Shown: piece by piece, positions 33,403-42,848 of the stretch
How the letters are laid out: the number at the start of each line of letters is the position of its first letter
Numbering within the stretch: the stretch's first letter is position 1
DNA from: Ahaetulla prasina
Lineage: Eukaryota > Chordata > Lepidosauria > Squamata > Colubridae
Direction: 5' to 3'
DNA length: 64,000 bases
Assembly (NCBI RefSeq): GCF_028640845.1
Contig: NC_080540.1
Coordinates: 97,142,061-97,206,060, forward strand
Made by a program: the position numbers and the translations under genes
Notes under the pieces: model-generated
Database searches by the model: none
The model's input: only the letters and a program-made list of their open reading frames with translations
What the model was told of the DNA's origin: nothing

Positions 33403-34954
33403 GGAAAAATGGCAGAAGGTTACAATCACATAGACAGAATTCCAAATAGAGTCAATACAATCTGTCTAGTTTAACCAATTACTCAGCAAAGGTTGTCGTC
33501 CACAATCTTAAAAGTTATTTCACACAATGTAGGACAAAGGTTTGCCTTCTTTGGAATGTTTATTTTCTAACTTTAATAGTGATAACATCCCCAATTGAAT
33601 GAGGAATGTGTTATCGTCTTTTGGGTGAGGATCAGGATGGAAATTTTGGGCAACTGAATGGCAAACATAATGTCTTCAATTTAGTGTGGACATTTTATTA
33701 CCTAAGAAATTTACCTATAAATTGTATTTATTGAAAAATATCTATTATATATATTACACATTTCTATATCTGTAACATATATATAGTAAATTGGCAATGA
33801 TCAAAGGGATTACAATATAGAACAATTGATTTGATATACTATATCTCATACTTTCATTCCATGTACTTATAAAAATTATATCTGAATATATTTTTATTCT
33901 TCATCATATTTTTACAAATATATATTTTCTGAATGTTAAAAGAAAGAATTTTTAGTATGTCTGAAAGAATAATTCTTCCCTGAAGGAATACATTATTATC
34001 TGTATATGCATATGCATCATAGATCTTCTTGGTTTCATTTTTTAATGTGTGATTTATTTTGCTTTATTCTTTCAATATTTCAAATAATTATGTAATCTAC
34101 CTAGAGGCTTCTGGCTATTGAGAAGATTTAAAATATAATGCATTAATCAGAAAAGGGAAATGCCATATTTCCCTGTTAAAAGTATAAAAGGAGAATTTTT
34201 CAGCTTCTTCTATGTTAACGTTTAGAAGTTTTCCTTCAGAATTAGTTTCTATAATAGAAACTGTTGAATGGTCAAGTTCCCATCTGAAACTTGAAATTGA
34301 ATAAATATTTTTTCTTATTTAATTCTTTGAACAAACAACAGCCACAGATGGCAGCCCTTAGCTATTTCCTTGAAATTTGATACAATACACTTGAAATATG
34401 AAATTAGTATTGACAATGTCTGACAATCGAGGATTCAATTAGGGTAAATTGAGAGGTGGGAAAAATGGAGTAACATTAAATATTCAGGGTCCTTACTTAT
34501 CTTTAGCAATTATTCTAGACAGTTCAAACATTCTGTGTTATTCAGGAAAAAATATTGATTTTTAAAAGATGGTAGCATTAGCAGTTAAGGTGGTGGGAAC
34601 AAAGGACATTTTAAAAATATCATTTAGTCCCTTTTACTTGTGCAAAAGACAAAATGCGTTAAAGTAGCCTAAATAGAAAGAGAACTTGCATACACATTTA
34701 GAAATATAAATGCAGTATTTTTTTCTTGTGTACATTTTGATGACTTATTTTAAGAAATATAATATATAGCTACCATATACTTTATACTTATGCTGTTAGA
34801 AGAAATGAAATGTATGATGTTGCATACACAACTGACTTCTGAAACTTGCATTCTTCCAGATAAGAAGATATTTCCCATATATATTATAGAAAATAATTAA
34901 TATATTTAAAATGTTTGGTTCATTTCATGTATATAGGTATGGCCACTTACACAT
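33403..34954. other. AT-rich non-coding interval
   Basis: About 1.5 kb with no gene or recognisable repeat. Confidence 0.55.
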
Positions 34955-35129
34955 TGTGGGGTCCTTGGTGCTCTCTGAGCTTAGTGGGCTTCTTGTGGCT
35001 GTTTCATTACCAAACTAGGTAACTTCATCATTACTAGATGATGACCTGATGCACTGATGAAGTCACCTCGTTTGGCAGTAAACACTTGCCAGAAAATAAC
35101 CATGGTCAGAGAGTACTAAGGACCCCATA
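34955..35129. mobile_element. PLE-like short repeat, head-to-head dimer (third family)
   Basis: Outer ends are inverted: GTGGGGTCCTTGGTGCTCTCTGA on the left and TCAGAGAGTACTAAGGACCCCAT on the right (each shown in plus orientation). The left arm (minus) keeps an intact helix II; the right arm keeps CTGATGA at 35054-35060. Same family as 13325-13510. Confidence 0.68.
34998..35031 (-). ncRNA. Hammerhead-like motif, third family
   Basis: On the minus strand: ATGATGA (C3 mutated to A; CTGATGA in the right arm), unpaired A, stem GTTACC / GGTAAT, loop TAGTTT, GAAACAGC. It is 34 nt long like the other families. The right arm (35054-35083) preserves TGCA-CTGATGA but its helix II is broken. Neither copy is complete on its own. 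Confidence 0.45.
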
Positions 35130-35170
35130 ATTCAACCATGATCTTCAAATATTCTCTTTTACACATTTCC

Positions 35171-35676
35171 AGAAAAGAACTGCAGAAAAAACAATTACTA
35201 CCAATCTGCCTTCAAGTGAGGACCTGTATACTGCGTGAGTCAAAAAGAGGGCTGTGAAAATATTTACAGAGCCCTTACATCCTGGACATAAATTGTTTCA
35301 ACTCCTACCCTCAAAACAACTAGACACAAGAACAGTTTTTCCCCAAACACCATCACTCTGCTAAACAAATAATTCCTTCAACACTGTCAAACTATTCACT
35401 AAGTCTGTATTACTATTAATCTTCTCATTGTTCCTATCACTTATACTTATAGTCCCACTTATGACTGCATGACTGTAACTTTGTTGCTTGTATCCTTACG
35501 ATTTATAATGATTGTTTCCTAGTATGATTTGATTGCTTATTTGTACCCTATGACTATCATTAAGTATTTTACCTTATAATTCTTGACAAATGTATCTTGT
35601 CTTTTTATGTACACTGAGAGCATATGCACCAAAGACAAATTCCTTGTGTGTCTAATCACACTTGGCCAATAACTTT
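35171..35676 (+). mobile_element. CR1/L3-type LINE 3' end
   Basis: Parallel to 49280-49770 of the copy at 49 kb: the end of ORF2 (decayed), then GCATATGCACCAAAGACAAATTC and CACTTGGCCAATAA. Internal deletions are present (e.g. in the 'KRRYRALHNRT' region). The 3' end is directly followed by (ATCT)n. Confidence 0.82.
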
Positions 35677-35685
35677 ATCTATCTA

Positions 35686-35770
<85 letters not shown>
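35677..35770. repeat. (ATCT)n microsatellite seeded by LINE tail
   Basis: About 23 tetranucleotide units start within 5 bp of the LINE 'GGCCAATAA' end. Confidence 0.95.
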
Positions 35771-36008
35771 CACCCAAAATGATGCTAATTCCAGTATTGA
35801 TATAAATTGAGAAAGAATTACAAGAATATTAACAGAGACATAATACATCACACTAGAGAGAACTCTAAATTTATTCAATAGTCATTTTCCCAGCAGTAAC
35901 CTGTGTATCATCTAGAGTTATCCAACCAATTTTATGCCAAAATAGTAGCAATGAGACTTGCTTTGTATTCTTAGCAATGCCTGCCACACTTTCAGATATA
36001 TATATACC
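35771..36008. other. Short non-coding spacer
   Basis: AT-rich; nothing recognised. Confidence 0.4.
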
Positions 36009-36543
36009 AATAAAATACCTTATTCCACCAGACTTGATATCCTGGGTCTAGAAAACTTGGAACTTCGTCGCCTTCGACAGGACGTGGGTTTAGCTCATAG
36101 AATCATCCGTTATAATGTCTTTCCTGCCAATGACTACTTCAGTTTCAACTACAATAACACAAGAGCTACCAGCAGATTTAAACTTAATGTCAACCGTACC
36201 AGTTTAGATTGCAGAAAACACGATTTCTGTAACAGAATTATCTATGCTTGGAATGCATTACCTGACTTTGTGGTCTCTTCTCATAACCCCAAAAGTTTTA
36301 TTAAAAATCTATCCACTGTTGACCTCACCACATTCCTAAGAGGACTCTAAGGGGCGTGCATAAGAGCACAAATGTGCCTACCATTCCTGTCCTATTGTTT
36401 CTTCCCCTATATATATATATGCTTATACTACCTTGTTTCTCCTCATATATATGTTTATATATTATATAATCTTTTGTGTTATGCTTGTTATGCTTGTGTA
36501 TATTGTTGTGACAAAATTAAATAAATAAATAAAATAAAATATA
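36009..36543 (+). mobile_element. Jockey-superfamily LINE 3' end (family of 46.4 kb)
   Basis: C-terminal coding part (36009-36350: IPYSTRLDILGLENLEL, NDYFSFNYNNTRATSRFKL, NRIIYAWNALPDFVV, TTFLRGL), then a 3' UTR with an AT run (36413-36420) and the end TATTGTTGTGACAAAATTAAAT followed by (AAAT)n. The copy at 46449-47255 is the same family. The subclade (CR1, Rex1 or another) is not resolved. Confidence 0.78.
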
Positions 36544-37218
36544 GATAAAGCATGACAAACACATACTTTTAACATATATGGCCATAATATTCATCTTTCC
36601 TTAGTATAACCATATGTGTATTAGTTTTCCTTCTCGGATCCTTAACTATTTGAAAGTTTTTAATTAATGCATAAGCAAATTGGATGGATGATGACTTAGA
36701 GTAGAAGTAGAGGGGGTGAGGTTAGTTTTTTTCTTCTTTCTATTGAATGTCTCTATAATATCATGAATTTAATTTTTCCAACCCATCATCATGCAAGATA
36801 CTTGTTATGAATTAAGAATTTATAAGGTCTTTTCTTCCCTTTTGCTCTGTATTCCTCTGTCATATTAAAATTTTGTTGTTCAAATCTTGCTAGCAGAACC
36901 CACTTGAGAATTTTCTATTATTTCTAAGGCAAGTGTCACAACTTGCAATTTTGGCCAGTCAGAATGATAGCTTTGTTTTTCCTTCGGTGTCAGATTTACT
37001 GGTGTTTTTACTCAGATTTTACAGATTTTACAAGACTTCCAGGCCAGATGGTAGCTGCAAAAAAAATCAGTTCTTTCCATTACTACTGCTATTAAAATTT
37101 CATAATGAAAGAGAGACAGAGATTAATTATTAGTATCAAAATGATATGAGCATTAAAAATGCTTGTGCAAATGAATGAGATGTTCTCAAAAGAGACAAGA
37201 CAAGTAACAGAACCTTGA
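36544..37218. other. AT-rich non-coding interval
   Basis: No gene seen. Confidence 0.5.
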
Positions 37219-37813
37219 TGTTTTGACCCAGGCTTCCTGAGAAAGCATAAATCACAATTTTAGTCCCAAAAACCCTCTTTTATTGAGACAGCTGTGAATT
37301 ATATTCGTTCACAGCCCGTAATGAGTCCTAGTTTGTGAATAGTCCGACAGAAGTCTAAGGCTGATAAGCATCTACCTTTATCTCCCTTGAAATGCTGCCA
37401 AATACCTAACTGCCAATTAGCTTTGCAAGGCCAAATGGAGCACAAAGTCAAAATGGAGTTTCAGAGTTTAAACCGACCAGAACAAACAAAGTTGCTTCCT
37501 GCAAAGGCTCATATCCCTTTGCTCCACTTTTATGTCTTATGGGAGGGGCCAATCAACTCTAAGCCTTACTCCCAAATTGCCCCTTTTGTCTTAACTGTTC
37601 TTGCCTTCTGGCAGCTCTGTGCATGCATGCACTGGGAACAGGCTCCTCCTGTTCCCCTGCTTCGCTGATAGAGGCTCCAGAGTCAGCACATAACTCCCAG
37701 ATGGCCCTGGCCCCATCTCTGCCTCTGATGCAGAGCCCTCTTCCGAGCCTTCCCCAGCCTCCTCACTGTCTGACTCTGCTGCCAGCTCCGCAGGCTGCCA
37801 GTGGACCACAACA
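37219..37813 (-). mobile_element. Solo LTR, type 2
   Basis: 595 bp, plus orientation TGTTTTGACCC ... GACCACAACA, with a perfect 5-bp CTTGA target duplication (37214-37218, 37814-37818). On the minus strand it starts TGTTGTGGTCC. It carries a TATA-like CATAAAAG (rc near 37527-37534) and an AATAAA (rc near 37279-37285), so U3, R and U5 can be placed. Same family as 18904-19451; no internal genes. Confidence 0.88.
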
Positions 37814-37885
37814 CTTGACACTGTTTACTTGTTTATTTATATGTTTATTATGCACAATTTACTGGTTTCAATACAGATTGAGTGT

Positions 37886-38166
37886 CCTTTTTCAAGAGGC
37901 AACTGGACTTTCTGGTTTTTCTTTGAAGACTTTCACTTCTCATCCTTCAGCTCTGACTGGATGGTGGGGATTGGAAGGATTTATACTCCTTCAATTTATA
38001 TTCAGGGAGTATAAATCCTTCCATTCCCCACCATCCAGTCAGAGCTGGAGAAACCTCTTGGGTGAGAACTGTCTGTCTTCACAGAAAATCCAGAAAGCCC
38101 AGTTGCCTCTTGAAAAAGTACCTTTGGGACAACCATGACTTGAATGTCTGAGAATCTCCATAGACA
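37886..38166. mobile_element. PLE-like short repeat, head-to-head dimer (second family)
   Basis: Left arm (minus) 37886-38000 and right arm (plus) about 38003-38166. They share TTTTTCAAGAGGCAACTGGA at the outer ends (inverted) and the palindromic centre GGAAGGATTTATACTCC / GGAGTATAAATCCTTCC. The right arm runs on to ATCTCCATAGACAT. The left arm keeps CTGAAG and GAAAGTC but has lost about 10 nt of helix II; the right arm is degenerate. Confidence 0.66.
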
Positions 38167-39927
38167 TACAGATTGGGTGAAATCAATGGACAATTATAAT
38201 GTTTTATTTAATTTGGATTCTTTTTATTTAGTTTTATAATTTGAATGAAGAACCGATCATATTTCTCGCACATATTTCTTTGTTAAGAAATATTGAAAAA
38301 TCAAAAATATTCATAGCCTTTTAAGTGTCACTATATCTCCTGACTGGGTTTGGTGGTACTTTTTGATCTATTTCTTTCTGCTATCTATGTTCAAGTGTAT
38401 GTTCTTCACTCAAGAATAAATATATTCTTAAATATTACCTATTTGGGGTTTGGTTACTACTGACAGGAAGCACTTTCAGAGCAGAGAGAAGTAGAGATCC
38501 TATTATGCCATGTACTGGGATTTAAATGACTTCCATCACCCTTCTTAAAATGGAGGAATGTCTTTATTTTACACAGGCTGGATGAATCACCCCTAAAAGA
38601 CGTTGGTGGCTATCAACAGTTTATACAGTGTATTTTGCCTCTTCTCTTTTATTCTTTTTTACCACAAACCCTTCAGTCACTGAAGTTAATAAAATGTGAC
38701 CCTTTTAGTCACTGTTGCCTCATATATTCTTTCCAATGGTTGGAGCAATAAAAAGGTTGAAGAGAGATCATAGAAAGTAAAGAAGGCAACCATCTAAATG
38801 ATTAGGGCAGGGGAGCAGAACCTGAGGGACATGGAAAAAGCAAGATCAGGTCGGAAAGAGACTTCTGTGAAGCTACAGGAAAAAAACAAAAATTGTGTGG
38901 ATAGTGGCTGATAAGGAAAGCAGTTCGGGAGCCCTGTCCATAAAAGAACACATGCAAGATTCAGAATTAATGAGAATATAAAAATATCAAACAGAAGGAT
39001 TTTACCTTATCACATTACTGAAAGTTAAACTTATTTCAAAAATTTATGAATTCTTAAAGAGTAATAGTGAGTTTTGTAATGACTTCAAATGTTAACTAGA
39101 AAGGAAATCTTTCTGTAGCAATGTAGGAAAATAAGAATGACTTTCCAGTATTATTCTTTATCAATAGCCAATTATTTTCCTCTGGATGTTCCGGCTGCCT
39201 GCTAATGGACTGACAATGAGTTAGCTTTTAAAAGAACCCCCATTTCAAAGAGAGAAAAGCTGACCCTTTAATTTTGAAATATTACAGGAATTACATTCTT
39301 CACTTTTAAGAACTGTATATGAGCTAAGTCATTTGATCTCTCTTTGGACAAAGGTACTTCCTATTTCTGGTTACATTTTATAAATTTGTAGTATATGTTT
39401 GAATAGTTGTTATACTCAAATTATTACTTTTCAAGGACTATCTTTACCATCATTAGGAATAGATGTACACTATATGTGATTATTTCATGGCAATATAACT
39501 AGTGGCATTCTCCTCTAGCTACAATGCAGACCATGTTTAGAAACATTAAAAAAGATACTGCCAACAAATTCTTAAGGCCAGTATTTTACAAATACTGTTT
39601 GCAAGAACTAAAGCAGTATGCTGTCATTTAATAGGACTGAATATAGCTTTGTGAAACTTTAAAACAGATTTGGAAGAAGTGCTTTGGTTCTTGTGTTTGA
39701 AAATTTTCTATTATTCTTTAAAGTAGACATTTTTTTCAGACATCTATAAAAGCTTGAAAAAAACTTTGTGTTTTCTTTAAGAGCCTTGCTTAAAATAGAA
39801 CTCCTTAACGTAGAAGCAATTTTTAAAAGACTTCTGTGGAAGCCAGAGAAGGACTAGTGTGTAGATGTGAGGCAAGGCAAGGGATTGTTTTTAATGAACA
39901 GTAGAGAGATGCTTAGTTCCTGCTCAC
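38167..39927. other. AT-rich non-coding interval
   Basis: About 1.7 kb with no recognisable gene or repeat. Confidence 0.55.
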
Positions 39928-40490
39928 ATGAAGTCCAAAGATGGATACTCTTCTAAATTTTCATTACAAGCCTTAAGAACAAACGCATATAAAGCCAGAA
40001 TTGAGAAGACAGCAACAGATAGCAAGTACTACCTCTTCAAAGAAGCTGAAGAAACTAGTGGATTACCTACTGTAAGAACATTACACAGACTGACTACAAA
40101 CAATGGCATAACAAAGAAGCAACTATGGTGCATTGGAAGATCTGCAAGAAATATCATTTGTCTGCAGGCAAGAACTGGTGGAACCATAAAACAGAGAAAG
40201 TCACAGAAAATGAAGAAGCCAAAGTGTTCTGAGACTTTAGTATTCAAACAGACAGGCACCTGCCACATTACATTCCAGATATAACAAATGTCAATAAGAA
40301 AGATAAAGCCTGGATGTGGCAGTACCTGAAGACAGCAGAATGGAAGAAAGAGAAGTGGAGAGGGTAACAAAATGCAAAGACCTGCAAATAGAAATAGAAT
40401 GACTGCGGCAAAATAAAGCAAAGGCAATATCGATAGTAATAGGCACTTTCACTGCAATCCCAAAACAACTGGAGAACCATATGAACACCA
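39928..40490 (+). pseudogene. R4/R2-like ORF C-terminus (REL-endonuclease region)
   Basis: 39928-40284 is open: LQALRTNAYKARIEKT, then a TLHRLTTNNG stretch, then a QTGTCH block. With frameshifts it continues as TENEEAK, DFSIQTDRHL, then a PDI (PD of a PD-(D/E)xK-like endonuclease motif) near 40275, then a GTFTAIPKQLENH block at 40440-40480. The order matches the end of R4/R2-type LINE proteins, which carry a restriction-like endonuclease downstream of the RT. The RT itself is missing. Confidence 0.6.
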
Positions 40491-40704
40491 TCAGCATTGC
40501 ACGGGTGGGTTCTAATTTTTTTTATTACCGGTTCTGTGAGCGTGGCTGATTTTGTGGGTGTGGCTTGATGGTCATGTGGCACTGGGCATGGCTTGGCGGT
40601 CATGTGACTGGGTGAGAGTGGCTTGGTAGTCATGTGGGTGGGCGTGACCAATAACAATAAATAATAAAAATAATAAACAAAGTATACAAAACAATAAGAG
40701 GTAC

Positions 40705-41035
40705 CAAAAACCAACTTTCACACTTTACACCCACAGAACACAACACAACTGACTCACATACAATGTAAAAGCAGCTGCTCTTCATCCAAAATGGGCCCTG
40801 CAACAAGCAGGAACCTCAACAGCCACAAAAAGCTCAAAAACCAACTTTCACACTTTACACACACACAACACAACATAACACGACTGACACACACAATGTA
40901 AAAGCAGCTGCACCTCACCCAAAATGGCCCCTGCAACAGCAGGAACCTCACACAGCCACAAAAAGCTAAAAAACCAACTTTCACACTTTACACACACACA
41001 ACACAACACAATACAACTGACTCTCTCTCACACAC
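40705..41035. repeat. 130-bp tandem repeat, about 2.5 copies
   Basis: The unit starts at CCAACTTTCACACTTTACAC (40711, 40841 and 40974), a period of 130 then 133 bp. It contains AATGTAAAAGCAGCTGC and ATGG(G)CCCTGCAAC. The repetitive minus-strand ORF over it is not a gene. Confidence 0.9.
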
Positions 41036-41170
41036 AAAATGCCACATACAGCTTTGTGAGATTTTGTATGTTTGTGTAGTTAGAGAGAAACACTACAGAA
41101 ACACACCAAATCTCAGAAAGCTGCACAAATATGTTATTTTATTATTTTATTTTATTTATATTTTTTAGAT

Positions 41171-41305
41171 CAGGGATCTCCAACCTTAATAACTTTAAGG
41201 TTTGTGGACTTCAACTCCCAGAGTTCCTCAGCCAGGAAAGCTGGCTGAGCAACTCTGGGAGTTTAAGTCCACAAGCCTTAAAGTTACTAAGGTTGGAGAC
41301 CCCTG
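41171..41305. mobile_element. Palindromic hAT MITE
   Basis: 135 bp with a perfect 8-bp TTTTAGAT duplication (41163-41170, 41306-41313). It is nearly one long palindrome: CAGGGATCTCCAACCTTA and GACTTCAACTCCCAGAG on the left return inverted on the right. Confidence 0.92.
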
Positions 41306-42175
41306 TTTTAGATAAAAGCAGCTACATTTAAAACTTCCTTAACTTTTAATTGCTGTCTAAAAACTGAACTCCTTTAAAAAAAAACCAGTTAACTATTTTG
41401 TAATAGTTTACTTACCCAATTGAGGCAGGCAGATTCAGTTGCTCACTGAGGAGATGGATTCCAGACAGGCAGATTCAGTTGCTAGCTGATTCAACTGATT
41501 GCAGAAGCCATGGCTTTGCAAGCCCGAAAGGAGCAGTAATTAGGTAAGTGGGGGAGGGGGCGATTGGGTGGGCGTGGGTAGTCGTAAGAGGTTGTAAAAA
41601 GGTGATTTTAAAAGCCTGTGATGATCAGGAAATTCATCTGGGATTGCCAGAGGAAAAAAAGATTTTAAAAGGCTCCTCTGATGATCCCAGCTGAAATTGC
41701 CTCATGGCAGCCCAGATGATCGCAACCTCTTAAAAGTATTTTTTTACAAGCTCTTTTGCTGAAGAGCTTGTAGAAAACATGTTTTTTAAAGGTTCTGGTA
41801 ATCAGGCAATTCAGCTGGGATTGCCAAAGGAGCTTTCTAAAACATTTTGTTTATGCAACCTCTTCGGCCAAGGGAACCGGTTCAGGGGCGTGGCCAGCTG
41901 GGCATTGTTACCGGTTCTGCGAACTTGGCCAGATTTTTGCCAGTGGTTCTTAAGAACCGGTTAGAATCAGTCGCAACTCACCAGTGCAGCATTGACAATT
42001 CACTATCAGTCAATTGCAAAAGGCAGCTTTACTTGGAATAGCTTATATGCTGCAATTATATGTGTAACACCATCAAACATTCACCTATGCCTATCCTAGC
42101 TCCATGCCAATGACTCAAAAGGAAGACAAAATGTAAAATCCAGTCTGAACATCTGGCTGATTATGCAATAAACCA

Positions 42176-42425
42176 TAATATAAAAATAATATAAAATAAT
42201 GTAATGTAATCTACTAATATAATATAATAAAATATAATATTATAATATAATATAATATAATATAATATAATATAATATAATATAATATAATATAATATAA
42301 TATAATATAATATAATATAATATAATATAATATAATATAATATAATATAATATAATATAATATAATATAATATAATATAATATAATATAATATACAATAC
42401 AATACAATACAATACAATACAATAC
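42176..42425. repeat. (TATAA)n then (ACAAT)n array
   Basis: Degenerate start at 42176, about 32 TATAA/ATAAT units at 42232-42392, then about 6 ACAAT units to 42425. It follows the R4-like LINE 3' end, so it is likely an expanded LINE tail. The Ile/Tyr-only ORFs across it are not proteins. Confidence 0.92.
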
Positions 42426-42809
42426 ATCCCCAATTTGTTTTAGAAAATTTAGTAAATTACAGCAAATATTCTCTAAGTTTTAATTTAACCAAGGAAGTAT
42501 TAGGTAACCAATTTTCTCAAATACATTTCCCAATAATATATATCTGAAGAAAATAATTATATCTCTTAAAATATACATAAATTATGAAGTGATATTTATT
42601 TCAATTACTGTAATTTTACCTCATCAATTTGAATTCATACTTAATGTAATCTTCTTTAAAAACTTTTAACATATATATTTAGAAATATTTTATAAAATCT
42701 GAAATAGTATAATCTGTAGAAATCACAAACCAAATTATTTACATTATTATAGTGATACAGTATATCACAACCTAGCAGAAGTAAAAAAAGATGTACACTA
42801 GTGTTACAT

Positions 42810-42848
<39 letters not shown>

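Larger units (their letters stand above)
40500..41986. mobile_element. hAT-like element, nested
   Basis: 1,487 bp with a perfect 8-bp CAGCATTG duplication (40492-40499, 41987-41994). Ends are CACGGGTGGGTTCTAA and, inverted, CACTGGTGAGTTGC. Subterminal ACCGGTTCT and GGGCGTGGC blocks resemble those of the 25112 element. The interior holds a tandem repeat (40705-41035) and a nested MITE (41171-41305). No transposase. Confidence 0.83.
39928..42175 (+). mobile_element. R4/R2-like LINE 3' part, split by a transposon
   Basis: Two pieces, 39928-40499 and 41987-42175, are one LINE C-terminal region interrupted by a hAT insertion. The second piece continues the reading (ISIDN..., then a QLYLE block parallel to the usual 'QKAALLG' motif) after the duplicated target. 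The 3' end merges into the pentanucleotide array that follows. Confidence 0.65.

Noticed and set aside
40705..41035. CRISPR-like array
   Set aside because: A direct tandem repeat of 130 bp in a eukaryotic transposon, without repeat-spacer structure.
42161..42433. Ile/Tyr-only ORFs
   Set aside because: Pure product of the (TATAA)n array.
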